NCBI RefSeq assembly: GCF_907165205.1
Contig: NC_058197.1
Location: forward strand, 498,501-562,500
Origin: Coccinella septempunctata
Taxonomy: Eukaryota; Arthropoda; Insecta; Coleoptera; Coccinellidae
Direction of reading: 5' to 3'
Length of the DNA stretch: 64,000 nt
Shown: positions 1 to 11,517 of the stretch, one piece after another
How positions within the stretch are numbered: position 1 is the stretch's first letter
How the letters are laid out: each line of letters starts with the position of its first letter
Notes under the pieces: model-generated
Database searches by the model: none
Seen by the model: only the letters and a program-made list of their open reading frames with translations
Told to the model about the DNA's origin: nothing
Position numbers and translations under genes: made by a program

Positions 1-174
1 AATTAGAACCCTATTTTTTATGATTGCGTTGGATTCTGCAAAGAAGAATAATGATAATAATTTCTGATTTTTTTTCCATTTTTTTTATATTTTGTTCTTA
101 ATTCTTTTTTTAGAGTACGATCTTTATTTTTCTTTGCAGAATTCAACGTAATCATAAAAAATAGGATTCTAATT
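1..174. repeat. Imperfect inverted repeat (fold-back) at window start
   Basis: Bases 1-50 and about 124-174 are near-perfect reverse complements (for example CCTATTTTTTATGATT on the left matches AATCATAAAAAATAGG on the right), with a T-rich spacer of about 70 bp. This looks like a small hairpin-forming non-autonomous element or the end of a larger one cut by the window edge. No coding content. Confidence 0.6.
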
Positions 175-1547
175 TGAAAAACAGAAATTATAACCAATAT
201 TCGATAACAGTTTTCGACACAAAATTTGAATCGCCGTGATGATATTCCTGGAATTCAAAAGATGCATGACCTTTCCACATTCTTCTACTCCGATGTTATG
301 AGAATGGTTAACGCTCAGGATGTTGAAAATAGTAAGAATGAACATAATAGCGACTACGAATATTTGACTTATTCTCCAGTTTTTTCTCGATATTTTGAAA
401 AGTCTTTGGAATGGATACAATAGTTCTAATAGAACTGTCGCTATTTAGAATTGAATACCCAATCATATCAGAAAGGAAAAAATAAAAAAATTTTTTTGAA
501 CGAATTTATTTTCGTTTAGGCTTCAAAAAAATTCTAGCTCAGTAGAGAACTTTGAACAATATTTTCAAAGTTCGAATATGTCCAGTTCTCCAGAAATGTC
601 TAATAGGCACTCGAACTTGGGACGCCCTGTATAGTTCTGGGATCAAAAAATTCCAAATGGATATTGCTCTCTGAATCGTGATGGGAAAACCTATAGATGA
701 ATCGCTACCAATAACTCATATAACTTAGGAATACGAATAGGAAAAAAATTGTATCCATCTATTCACCGGTGTGAACCTGGCATACACGTTTCTTGGAGTT
801 AGCGGCCGATTGGCCAGTTGCGTCGGATGTGAAATTAATAATATCGTAACTCCCGGTTCGCGAACAGCAGCTATTAGAAATTTATAGAGATTCTTCGGGA
901 AGTCATTTCGGATGGTTTACCCTGATATCAATTGTTTTTTTCACCTGAAAGGGTCAAAACAAGGTGAAATCGAATATGAACAGCTCGCAGTGTTCCATAT
1001 TTAACATCGAAATTCATCGAACACGACGGCCTCTATACATAAAATTTTCAGGGAACGTTTATTAGGTATCAATGAAGTACAGTTATTAATTTTATGACCT
1101 ATTCGCTATCAAAATGCATCGATGACGTTATCTTCTTCACATGAAACTCGCAAGGAACGTTGATTATGTGCTAATGAATTACTATTATTAATTTCGTGAT
1201 CTTCGGAGGGGGCTGAGGGCATTATAACTCGGATATATTATAATTCGTAATTTCGATTGATTCGACTACATGGCTTGATGAATAATTTATCATAGAATAA
1301 ATGTTCTGACTATTCATCGAACAGATAGTAACTGCATCTTAGCAATGCAATTCACAGTGGGTACATTTCTGACCGAATTCAATTTCACTATTATTTCTAT
1401 ACACAGTATTCTATAATTCAAACTTTCGATATTTGATTCCATATACCTAATCACATAAATTATACAAGTGGACAATTTTGAGTAACACAATTTTCAAAAA
1501 CTCAGCCCAAGAATTTGTATTCAACTTATGTATAAATAAACACTTAT
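175..1547. other. No recognisable gene; diffuse repeat remnants
   Basis: Only short unconvincing reading frames. A GACGCCCTGTATAG string near 622-636 resembles the mariner-type ends seen throughout the window. I see no splice-linked coding series and no recognisable protein. Confidence 0.4.
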
Positions 1548-1700
1548 GAACAAAGAAATGGACTGGTAAAGACCATCATATGAATGACCATTGGAAACGA
1601 GCCATCATCAAGGTTGAGTAGTGACAGACCGGTTTCGCTCTTACCAGTCCATTTCTTTGTACATATGTACTTGCCTAAATAGGCATGATATTTTCTTATT
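1548..1700. mobile_element. 153-bp fold-back insertion with 13-bp direct repeats
   Basis: The 13-mer AATAAACACTTAT occurs at 1535-1547 and again at 1701-1713, flanking a 153-bp segment. Inside, 1550-1569 and 1641-1660 are perfect 20-bp inverted repeats (arm ACAAAGAAATGGACTGGTAA). The loop carries, on the minus strand, GAGCGAAACCGGT and TTGATGATGGCTC, whose GAGC/GCTC parts can pair; these resemble a permuted hammerhead-like core as in Penelope tails. The insertion call rests on the direct repeats; the ribozyme reading is weak. Confidence 0.5.
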
Positions 1701-1932
1701 AATAAACACTTATATATAAAAATCTTTATTAAGAACAAAAATGATGTTATATGATAAAAAAAAACACCAATGTCTCATTGTCAGTTAATAATTACCAAAA
1801 TTTGAAAGATAATGAAAAGAAATAGCATACACAAATATTCTTTAACTTCCTGGCCAAAACACTCACAATCAATTTATATTTCAAATATTTTTGTTGAATG
1901 GAATGCGTGCAAAATAATTAGCTCTTGGGGAT

Positions 1933-3431
1933 TAGAATGTCAAAGTAAATGATCTCAATGCAGGACTGTATATCTGTGTTGATAGGTCTTTCAACTTCCT
2001 CTCAAACATTTATTCCTTTACCAGAAAGAGGAGCCTACAAAGAGAACATAATTGATTCTTATACAGAATAATGTTTATTCATGAGGAAAATTAAAATATT
2101 TTTATGTTGGATTTTGTGAATACTACACCTTAGAAGCACTTATAGATGACTGTGATGAAAGGATTTACTCTGAAATATAGCAGATTATTCAAGTTCCATA
2201 GCTTCGACTACAGAATGAACATTACTCCGAAGCGAAAAATAGTTCTCCTCATGAATATGAAGTTTGGGCTTGTTTTATCCGAACTGAATTCTTCTTCAGG
2301 CATGTCCCAAACATAGGTTTTTCTAAAATAACAAAAACATATTTCAATAATGAATCTTTAAATGCCACACCTAGCTTACCTACTTCGTTTGATTGCAGAA
2401 ACTTTAGGTTCAATGTTTTCTCTGTAAATATTTTCTCTGATTGAACAATTTCTTCTGATGCTTCTTTTCAAAAGGTTGGGGAGGGTCTGGAGGTTTTACT
2501 CATGTATATTGTATGTAGGCATCATAACAACAAAATAATTGGTAACTAATTTTGCCCTAGGTTTCCTCTTCGGAAAAGTGTCCTCTGATAAAGTACTCAT
2601 ACTTTTAATCAGAGAAGTGCTAAAATATGAATACAGTCTCAAGAAGTATTTTGAACAACAATGAAAATTCTCACCTTGAAGTCTTAGTCTCTTTGCTCTC
2701 AAATGTATGGAGTTGGAAGGGCAATGGGCTAACGTTTACTAATCTTATCACAAATTATATCCAGTTGAAATGATTCGGGCATATATAAATGAATCTAGGA
2801 TTTTTCCGATCAATTTCCAAACCTCAAAGAGAAAACCCATCATTTCGAATCTCGATTGGGAAGGCTATAACAAAAAAAATATTTATCCATTGAAACCATA
2901 TAATTGAAACCAGTGGTATGAGTCGACACTGAAAACCTAAACAAACATAAAGTTAACCTATACTTACGAATGTCTTCCATTTACAGAATCCTTCGGATTT
3001 AATTCATGAAATTATCCGTATCTTACCATTATGAAAACTTTCTTCGAATAAATTTCAGAAGTTTTAGACTGTGAAACACTGCCTGTAACGCTAATTTCGA
3101 AAATAATTACAAATTCATACAGATTCCAAAGGTAAACATTCCGATAGTACGGAGTTGCCAAATTGGGCTGAATCTCTGATGTTTATCTTTTCTAGTGCAA
3201 TTTCAGGAAAAATATATTTACTCATTTTTGAATGAAAAGTATTCCTTTTACCAAATCAGAAATGAAAAGGTTTGCTTTATGAGTTTCGATCTCTGTCTCA
3301 GCAATTTTCTAGCCCAATTTCTTCAGTTTTTACATTTTTTAGTTAAAAAACATGCTCGTTACGGCCGACCCTCGCATAGAGTTGGCAACAGCGCAAGTGA
3401 ACAAATTTAAGGTGTGTTCCCAGTAAAATGT
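1933..3431 (-). pseudogene. Degraded P-element copy (THAP-type), internally deleted
   Basis: This stretch aligns along its length to 6320-8150 of the complete P element: 1933-2040 matches the start of its last exon, 2130-2330 its coiled-coil exon, 2370-2700 the exons between, 2700-2870 the second THAP exon, 2960-3030 the first exon and 3060-3431 the 5' flank. The first exon keeps ATG and the GTAAGT donor but reaches a stop at codon 6, and the catalytic core is absent. It lies in the same orientation as the complete element, which has inserted into its 5' terminal region, so its end continues at 8193. Clearly dead and much older than its neighbour. Confidence 0.8.
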
Positions 3432-3439
3432 AAACATAC
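3432..3439. repeat. Target site duplication, left copy (AAACATAC)
   Basis: Exactly repeated at 8185-8192, immediately outside the two 31-bp terminal repeats. Eight base pairs is the duplication length of P elements. The site lies in the terminal region of the older P copy: the complete element has AAACATGC at the homologous place (8148-8155). Confidence 0.95.
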
Positions 3440-3470
3440 CATAGACTAATAAAGGAAGATAGACCAAGCA
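3440..3470 (+). repeat. P-element terminal inverted repeat, 3' end of gene side
   Basis: 31 bp starting CATAGACTAATAAAGG and ending GACCAAGCA, identical to the reverse complement of 8154-8184. The terminal CA and the 31-bp length are as in the Drosophila P element, although the internal sequence differs. Confidence 0.95.
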
Positions 3471-4350
3471 AGTCATTCATTCACGGGTTTGTTTTGGGAA
3501 ACAACATATAGAAAGAGATGGAAACATCCGCTAGAGGGAGAAGCAAAGAGAAATGGCCGCTTCCTGGGTCGCGCCATAGGCGTCCCATAAGGGACTTCTC
3601 TTTGAAAGCGAATTTACTCTGTAATATGTGATAATGAACGAATTCCTGGAAGCCGAGAAAGGTTGTGACTTAAGAATATTTTCACTTTGATTATTTAGAT
3701 ACCACTTCAGCAAGTACATAAGAAATTAAATTTTTTATTTCAATCGTGAAATAATTGGATAATTAAAATTGAATTTTTCTTTGAAAGGTATGGTTTTATT
3801 GAAGAATTGTTAAAAATAAAAAAATTACAGTGGCATTGACGAACTGCAAAGTTGAATATTTGGAACTATAAATAATCTATTGTTTCCAAATTAACATTTA
3901 ACTACAACTGCACAATTGATTTTCTGAAAATGAAAGAACTGCTTTGAAATTGCAGCTTTCTGCATTTTTCAACGCATTAACGACTTTTCATAAGAGGGAG
4001 AAAAAACTTATAGACTAGTCATTAACATCTGTTTATTCAACACATAACAAAAACATGAACATGAACATCATTTCCATTTATGAACCCGATATTGATATAC
4101 GTCAAAAAGATTGTTGTCCCCCAAAGATGTTTATTATAGTATTTATTGACAACTACGATTTTGAACAATGTTTTAAAGGAAAAAATCTATTTATCTAATA
4201 TTCATAGCCTGAGGAAGAGACAAAAAGTCTCGAAACGTAACTAATTGAATAAATTGTATAAAAACAGGTTCCTGGTGACTGATATACCCTTTCAGAACAT
4301 ATAATATAGAAACGATATAAAAACTTAGTCTAAAAACATGAACATTCATT
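3471..4350. other. P-element 3' flank, non-coding
   Basis: Between the left terminal repeat and the stop codon. On the minus strand AATAAA candidates lie at 4142-4147 and 4130-4135, about 205-220 bp past the stop, suitable for poly(A) addition. It also contains the hammerhead-like motif at 4209-4236 on the opposite strand. No other coding region is seen. Confidence 0.6.
4209..4236 (+). ncRNA. Hammerhead-like core of a Penelope-type tail
   Basis: CTGAGGA (4209-4215) fits the hammerhead CUGANGA core. It is followed by a 5-bp stem GAGAC/GTCTC (4217-4221 and 4227-4231) with an AAAAA loop and then GAAAC (4232-4236). The same arrangement recurs in the tails of the Penelope-like copies in this window. 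Penelope-like elements are known to carry hammerhead motifs, so this is probably a tail fragment lodged in the P element. Stems I and III are not obvious, and cleavage activity is unproven. Confidence 0.5.
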
Positions 4351-7300
4351 TCACTCATTTCGAAATAGTATGGTTTTGGTGAGCACACTCCTCACCCTAC
4401 CTTTTTTGGATCTGTCCAATTTCTTAGCAGTTTCATGATGAATCCGCAGTTTGAAATAATTTCCTAATATTAATTTTATCAAATGAAAAACATGGCCATC
4501 TATAGGATCATCTTCATACAGATGATCTTGAAATGAGGATAAAATATCTGCTGACAATGTATTCATCGTTTTTTGAATTAATACATATTCAAGATTTTTT
4601 ACGTTCTTATTGAAAATCCCAACTGTTTTTTCAAAAAGCCTGAAGCATTTCTCTGCAACCTCACACAAATTGATGACAGTTGGAGAAGCTTTAACTAAAT
4701 TTCCATATTGCTTTCGCTCTTGCAATTTGGAAATTATCACATCAGCTTCAAGTGCACTCTTGCATTTTGTGCAAGTGACACACTTTTTCAATTTCCTTAT
4801 TACAAAACCTGCAATATACCCTACCACATCTTCGCAATAAGGAGTTAAATCCCACACAGCAGATGAAGAAAAATTATAATTCTCCATTTGCTGTGTGATA
4901 CTCTCCTCCAATCTTGAGTATTCAGGACTATTTGAAGTGCACTCATTATCCTCATTGAACGTAATGGTTTGACCACTTCCACTTGATAAAATTGGAAGTT
5001 TTTCAAGGTTTGAAACATTGCCAGTATCTGGACCTTTAATTTGTGCATGAACTAGCAACCGCTTGAAAGCACTCTCAAAATGTCTAGCAGTCGGGTTATT
5101 ATTATAACCACCTTTTGCCCTGATTGCACCAAAGAACAACTCCAGGTGGTCTTGCAAAAGTTTGTTCGTTAAAATGTATTTGAGTACTTTTTTATGAATT
5201 ACATATGTATGAAAGAGTTGCTTCAAGCTCTTAATGCAGATCAAAAATCCCAGGAATCCCGTTTTTCTACTGGAAAGTACTACAGGAAGATTTTCTAATT
5301 TAATTCCGATAATGTATTCGGACACATAATCCAGAAAATTGAAAAAACAACCAGAAGTGGCAGGTGATAAAGGTTTTTTGAAGAAATATTTTGCCAACCT
5401 ATTTCTTGAATTAAAAATATCAAATAGGTCGTTGAAATTCTGAATGAATTTGGCAGTTGCATGAACATCTCTAAAATCAGAAAGTTTCAAATCCTCACAC
5501 AAGTACATCAAAGCATCAGCTACACTTTTGCTCAATGTTTGTGTGGCGATTTTAACTTTCATTTTCTCACGAGTCCATTCCAAGTGTCGAAATTTCAATT
5601 TATTGCCCAAATGCAAACCTTTTTCATTCTGAATTTCAACGAGCTGTATCAAAAAATTCCAATCAATTTTGTTATTCCTGGAATCTACCAAGGATTTTTG
5701 ACTGCCAAATGTATTTCTTACCAATTTTATCATGTGGGAGGGATCCAAAAAAATGAATACATCATCACCAGTTACAGGGTGGGAGAAGTGAGTCTTCAAA
5801 CTGCGAACATCATTAAAATTTGCACCCAATTCAGTAGCCATATTGAAATTAACAGGGGCGCCATCGAACGTGAGAGAAGCTACTATAACATCAGATTCAG
5901 ATAAAAAAACTAAACATTTTTTCACTAATTCTGCCTTTTCAAAAGCTGTAAGTCCAGCTAAGAAAAAGTAGCCTACAGGAATTTTCCATGACCCATTCAA
6001 AGCAACTAGCATGAAAACCAACACCTCTCTAGCTTCAGGTAAAACATCTGAATCTATATTTGCAGCGATGTCCACATAGCCACACATCTTTTTACCTGTC
6101 CATTCTACTTGACGACGGATTGACATTTCGTCAAACACCAAGTTGCATAATACAAATTTGCTTTGTTTTTCTGCTTCGGAATGAATAATTTTCAGTGCAT
6201 TCAGAGCTTCCTGAGAAAACCCTGGACTACCGTCAACTGACTTGTACCACTTTGTAATTGTACTCAGATGTGGCAAGGAACGGTTGAATGTACTACGCAC
6301 AAAATTGTAGGCTCTTGGTGAGTAGAACGCCAAAGTCAACGCAAATGATCTCAATGCTGGACTATATTTCTGTGTTGATGGCCCTTTCAACATCCTCTCG
6401 AACATTTCTTTGTTTGAACCAGAAAGAGAAGCCTACAAAAAAAAATATAAATTATACAATATTCGTATTCATTATGAAAAATTAAATAGTTTTATGTTAG
6501 GTTTTGAAAACACAATACCTTTAGGACACTTTCAGATGATTCTGTGATGAAAGATTTTTCTTTAAAATATTTCAGAAGATCATTCAAGTTACTTATTTTT
6601 TGTTTTGATTTCCACAGCTTCGACTGAAGGGTTTGAACTTTTTTCCGAAGAGAAAAAATTGTTCTTTTTAGAATAACAAATTTTTTTCTTGTTCTGGGAG
6701 ATCTGAATTCTTCTTCATCCATGTCCCCAACATAGGTTCTTCTAAAAACAAAAACCATACTTCAATACCAAAACTTTCAATGCCACACCTAGCTTTACCT
6801 TTTTCGTTTGATTAGAAGTTTCTTAGGTTTAATGGCTCCCTGTTTTGTTGATACTTTTTCTGCCTTTGCTGTCATACTCAAAACTTCCTGTGTCTCTGGA
6901 GCAGTCAACGTGGAACTAGATATATTGGCCTCTTCAGATGCAGTATATGTTGAGGACGATGCACCACTTTGAAAGGAAGTGGTGCATCCACTTTGGAAGG
7001 AAGTGGAAGGTCTGTAAATTTTATTCATGTATTATTTTTAGCACTTTTTAAATACTTAGTGAAAGTTTCAACATACCTATTGCCTCCTTCAGATGCCGTG
7101 CTTTTTAAAGGTGATGCAACATTTTTAAAGGGACTTGAAGGACTGTAAATAAGAATTAAATATTATAGAATATTATGGAACACTGACAAATTGAAACTTA
7201 CACATCGAATTCGGTAAATAATTCTACCCTAGGTATCTTCTTCGGAGGGCTGCTCTCTGATAAGTCTGATACAGATAAAACGCTTACCATACTTTTGCTG

Positions 7301-7744
7301 GGAGAAGTGCTAAAATATCAATTTGGTTATTATTATCTAAAAAATTATTTCGAACACTGACAATTCTCACCTCAAAGTCTCAGTCTCAACGGGCTCAAAT
7401 GCATTATGAATTGGTATTGGAAGAGCATTTGGCCTCAATATACGTTTACCAATTTTATTGGAAATAATATCATCAGGCATGAAATGCTTCGAGCATATAT
7501 AGATCACTTTAGGATACGTCCCATCGTTTTCTAAGCCAAGCAGGGAGAACCAAACATTTCTGATTTCTATATTATTGGGAAGTCTATAACAATAAAAACG
7601 TATACGGTAAAATTTCACGTGGTACGAGTCGACACTGAATTCATAAACAAACATTGAGTTAACCTATACTTACGAATGTAACGATATTCCTTCATTTCCA
7701 GGATCCTTGGGATTAATTTTGCAAATATAACAATGTCTCACCAT
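4351..7744 (-). CDS. P-element THAP transposase, seven exons, 991 aa, apparently intact
   Basis: Cut-and-paste transposase of the P/THAP9 family, acting in the nucleus. Exons: 7674-7744, 7371-7583, 7202-7309, 7077-7142, 6799-7011, 6519-6741, 4351-6432. The introns are 57-90 bp and all GT-AG; phases join to one frame of 992 codons including stop. The N-terminal THAP zinc finger has C5, C8, C54, H57, with LP at 25-26 and W35, and LRPNALPIPI ends the domain. A low-complexity linker follows, then a charged coiled-coil exon (KKVQTLQSKLWKSKQK). Catalytic candidates are D399 (LVFDEMS), D528 (FLDPSHMIKL) and E729 (QDHLELFFGAIR, followed by NNNPT), as in the P-family RNase H-like core with its inserted GTP-binding region. 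The start ATG directly precedes the first zinc ligands. The splice model is my reading; cDNA could shift a junction. Confidence 0.9.
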
Positions 7745-8153
7745 TTTTAAAACTTTTCTTGAAAAAAATATCACAATACTTAGTCTGCGAAACACTGCCA
7801 ATAGAAGTTAATTCGAAAAGAATTTCAACTTTTGACAAATCCGAGAGGTAAACATTTCGAGAGCACAGAGTTGCCAAAATGTGACGAATTTCAGATGTTT
7901 TTCTTTTTTACTGAAATTTCAAGACAAAATATTAACCGTGTCTATTACAGCAAATTTTCAATTTATTCAATTTAGAATAGTAAGGCTTTTTTAATACGTT
8001 TCAATCTCTGCATTAGTAATTTTCCAACTCAATTTCTCGACACTTTTAGTTTTTTCTGTTACCGAAACATACGAGATATGGCTGAACGTCGCATAGATTT
8101 GGCAACAATGTAAATAAACAAACTTGATGTTCTTTCCCAGTAAATTGTAAACA
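7745..8153 (-). promoter_or_regulatory. P-element 5' flank, presumed transposase promoter and binding region
   Basis: About 410 bp between the start codon and the 31-bp terminal repeat. In P elements the promoter and transposase-binding sites lie here. The stretch is AT-rich, and I could not pick out a definite TATA box or binding site. It is partly conserved in the dead copy at 3060-3431, including CCCAGTAAA next to the terminal repeat. Confidence 0.4.
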
Positions 8154-8184
8154 TGCTTGGTCTATCTTCCTTTATTAGTCTATG
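8154..8184 (-). repeat. P-element terminal inverted repeat, 5' gene side
   Basis: Reverse complement of 3440-3470 with no mismatch over 31 bp; ends in TTATTAGTCTATG on the plus strand. Confidence 0.95.
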
Positions 8185-8192
8185 AAACATAC
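8185..8192. repeat. Target site duplication, right copy (AAACATAC)
   Basis: Perfect copy of 3432-3439, directly outside the right terminal repeat. Confidence 0.95.
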
Positions 8193-8211
8193 TAACTTTC
8201 TTATTAGTCTA
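8193..8211 (-). repeat. Eroded terminal repeat of the older P copy
   Basis: TTTCTTATTAGTCTA resembles the outer half of the 31-bp P terminus (TTATTAGTCTA is shared exactly). With 3431 on the other side of the complete element, it restores the end of the degraded copy and supports a P-into-P insertion. Confidence 0.55.
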
Positions 8212-9920
8212 AGCTTTGAACAATAGGCGCCAAATTTCGAATTCACTGCTATTGCCGCGTTAGAGAAATACCTTGCTAAACAGTATACAAAATCACTTTC
8301 CACGGGAAAGCAAACAATTTCGACTAGATTTTTCCGCTTCACAACTCTTACTAGAATTTTTTTTTTCATAAATCTTCTCATTCTCGAAAATTTCAGAAAA
8401 ACCGTATATTTTCACGAATTTTTGAAAATTTTGACACCTGCATTTTTGTCCATATGTTTCTCTTTTCATAACAATTAACATATCAAAAATGCAGCTCTTT
8501 CCGAGAAAAAGTGATTTCAGCCCTTCCTTTACTGGACCATTCTACCTGCTTTGGGAATTCGCATCTCGGTTCCGTCTTCCGTCTTTAAACTCATCCCCTA
8601 GCTAGAGGGGCTGGTCTGAGCAGCGTTGCCAGATAAATTTCATTACAGAATATTATGGCGATTTTCCTTGGGGGCATTGTGACTGCTCACCTTAATTCAA
8701 ATGAATTTTTGTTACATTATTACATGAAATGATTATGGAACATAGTGTTGCATTCCTCGAAACGATGATACATATTATAAAATTATTAATGAATACATGC
8801 CAATTATTTGTTATCAAATAACTGCTACTCAGTATATCAATGGATGATTTGAATAATACAGTTCTTTGCTCATTAAATACATGCTCTACATAGGGTGATA
8901 AACTGCGATGGCCTATTAAGAAGTTCAATTTAATTATCATTATATCCTGAAAGCGAATCCAATCATTTTATGAAATATTGGTTATGATGATGTACAGGAC
9001 TGAATTTTTACATGAATTCATTTCTTGACTTTTATTCCTTTAAATTCACAGCATATTGAGCATAAAATCGTTCAAAGAAGTGATTCACCATTGTAAAATC
9101 CAGCTTCAATATATGAAATTAAATAATGATTTAAATTTTTTTTTCGGTTGCTAAATATCATTTTTGTTCGTCAAGTGGTCAATACTATTAGTGAATCAAC
9201 TCATTTTATTGCAAAAATATAAAAAGTAAGTCTACTACAACAAGGTACGAACCATGATATTCCAGGCGAAACCCAGAACTAGCTGTTCGGCTACGTGCGC
9301 CCCTTTCAAATTTTGGGTATATCAATTCTAATTGAAAAGCTAAAGTTTAACTTTTGAAGATCATTTTCTCTGAATCTATTGAGCGTTGCGCTTTACCATT
9401 TCTAAGGAAGATCACCCCAAAAAAGTCTCATTCCAAAATGAATCCCCAAGATAATGCCCTCCTTGTGAGCTTCCCCCCCCCAATAGCTCAGGACACCCCT
9501 AATTTTGCTGGTTTCCCTGAATTTGAAACATACTAAGACTAAAATAATTACAAGATCAGCAAAAATGTCTAAAAATTCTCCCGTAAAAAGTCGGGACTGG
9601 TTCCAGTGTATCTGCGCCTGAATCCTGGTGTGCTAATGTAAAATTTCTTCGAAAAGTATGAAAAGTGGTGTGTATTGCAATTCAGTACAAAGCTGAAGAA
9701 GAATACACCACCTTTATCCAAAAAAACACAAAAAAAAAATTTTTTTCGAGCGTCCCCAAATGGTCACATACATGCATTTTTCCCTATAGATAGCAAAAAA
9801 AATTCACATATGGGCAAACGGATCGAATTATATGACCCAGAATTACAATGCGAACATAACTATGTCATTATATTTGATATATGAGAAATATATGAAATGT
9901 CCTCAAAAAGACCGATTCGC
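8212..9920. other. No recognisable gene
   Basis: AT-rich sequence with scattered short frames. 8515-8640 is less AT-rich and contains AGCAGCGTTGCCAG, a box also found near TA-element ends. A C8 tract lies near 9474. I recognise no protein or RNA. Confidence 0.4.
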
Positions 9921-9942
9921 ATATATATATATATATATATAT
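9921..9942. repeat. (AT)11 run bounding TA-element 1, end B
   Basis: Perfect AT dinucleotide run directly outside the GAACCCGTAG terminus of TA-element 1. Confidence 0.95.
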
Positions 9943-10181
9943 GAACCCGTAGTGCGCTGCTACCTCCGTTAAGTTCATTGGGCGACCTGACCTCCGGGTG
10001 AAGCAGTTATATAATTGGAATAATTTTTGTTTATATATGTAGAGGGGAAGGTAAATAACAGGGGTACCTAAAGAGGGGAAAAGATTTTTATCGACAAATT
10101 TTTCTTCAAACGAATCAGACCTTACTACCTCCGCATATATTTCTTATTAGTAGTGCGCTCTCACCTCCCGCTACGTTGCCA
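9943..10181 (+). repeat. End B of TA-element 1: iterated ACCTCC words
   Basis: Measured from the (AT)n, ACCTCC lies at 20-25 (9962-9967), GGCGACCTGA at 39-48 (9981-9990) running into ACCTCC at 9990-9995, then ACCTCC at 10127-10132 and 10163-10168, and CGTTGCCA at 10174-10181. Elements 2 and 3 keep the first two offsets exactly. Repeated subterminal words of this kind are typical of transposase-binding arrays, but the protein is unknown. Confidence 0.6.
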
Positions 10182-11264
10182 GATTTTAGGAGGACAGAAA
10201 GTAAGACAGCTCGAATTCTACTCATATATAGAATACAGCTGCTCTTCCGATTCATTCACACATATTGAAACCTGTAAATAGTTCGAGAACGATACTAATA
10301 TTGATAAACTTCATACGCTGATAATTGATTGATAAGGTTCGTGATCTCGGTGTGAATGAATTTGGACAGTTTTGAATAAATATGCTTATGTCTACGATAC
10401 TTCGTCCGATAGGGGAGTTTATTACCATATAGGTCCCAAAATGAATGATGCATGAAAATGAAATTTTTCGTGACATATAAGATTAATTCAAAAGACAATT
10501 TTACCGAATTTGTTCTGGTATGAAATAGTAGTCTAATTTTTGGGCATTATATTCACGACATCAGGAACTCCATATAAATGTTTTTCCCGAATGAATCGAT
10601 AAAGATATACGTTTTACTTTCAGCTTCTATACTTCATTCCCTTTCATTTTAGCACTGGATTGGTCATGAAAATTGGATACCTTTCACTCTGTATGATACG
10701 AAAATGTTGGGTTAAGACGCTTGTCGAAACATTTTTGAGTTTTAAATCAGTGCTACGTAGTCCGTTCTACGTGAGTCTCTCAGTAATTACGTATTTCATC
10801 ACAATGTCAAATCACTTCGGAAAATATGGAGTCGAAAATATGTAACGAACATAATTGACGTTCATACAAACTGATTGAAGACATACCAAATCTATTTATT
10901 TATATGGAAAATACAAGTGATCAGTAGCTTGAGGAGAGTTACTGTTGTTTATCTTCTTTGGCTGGAGGTTGAAGACGTTACATCAGTTGTAGAATTCAAA
11001 AAAATCAACCCGAAGATGAAATGCATTTGATGCAGTGTTAGCATTGAGTTGAATAATCAAAGGTGGTAGGGAATGGGTATCTCTTGAAGAAATGAACGGA
11101 TAATTACAAGAATGTTGAATTCTTCAACAAAAATCATCTTGCGTGAATGGTAGTCAAAATAATTAGAAGAAGTTTGAAGCAAGAGGAGCTTCACCTCACA
11201 AAACAACTGGCTCGTATTCATGTCTGTTTATTTTCAATACATTGATATAATGATAATAATTATA
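10182..11264. other. TA-element 1 interior, non-coding
   Basis: Matches 38040-39120 and 51930-53010 in reverse orientation. Frames are short and are not conserved as proteins between copies. Confidence 0.5.
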
Positions 11265-11269
11265 CAGGG

Positions 11270-11438
11270 TGTACAATTTCAAGTAATAAAGACTATTTCT
11301 TTTATAAGCAGAACGTTTATTCTTCGAAGCTCTACAATTTTACTGCTCTAGACAAAATCTTGTCAACTCTCCTTTTTTTTATTGTATCTATAGCAACTGA
11401 ACCCTTGATACTACGATCTTGCATTAGAAAACGGAACA
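11270..11438 (-). repeat. 3' LTR of the Pao element (169 bp)
   Basis: Starts TGTTCCG and ends TTGTACA on the minus strand. Preceded by a purine-rich primer tract (GGTGGGAGAA, 11439-11448). The shared 73 bp with the 5' remnant are identical, suggesting little time since insertion. Confidence 0.8.
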
Positions 11439-11448
11439 TTCTCCCACC
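11439..11448 (-). promoter_or_regulatory. Polypurine tract of the Pao element
   Basis: GGTGGGAGAA directly 5' of the 3' LTR, the expected place and composition for the plus-strand primer of an LTR retrotransposon. Confidence 0.65.
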
Positions 11449-11517
11449 TTGCTATTTTATAAACTTTCATGAAATAGCAACATTCGTTTGAACAATTAAA
11501 AACTACAAATGACAAAG

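Larger units (their letters stand above)
3440..8184 (-). mobile_element. Complete P-type DNA transposon with THAP transposase
   Basis: A 4745-bp element bounded by 31-bp terminal inverted repeats (3440-3470 and 8154-8184) that match 31 of 31, inside a perfect 8-bp target duplication. It carries one seven-exon transposase gene on the minus strand with all splice sites intact and no stop. Length, terminal-repeat length, duplication length and gene architecture all fit the P superfamily. The 3' untranslated side (3471-4350) holds a Penelope-tail-like sequence. Everything visible is compatible with an autonomous, recently mobile copy; activity itself is inference. Confidence 0.93.

Noticed and set aside
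4610..5904. Plus-strand frames up to 147 codons
   Set aside because: Antisense shadows of the P transposase last exon.
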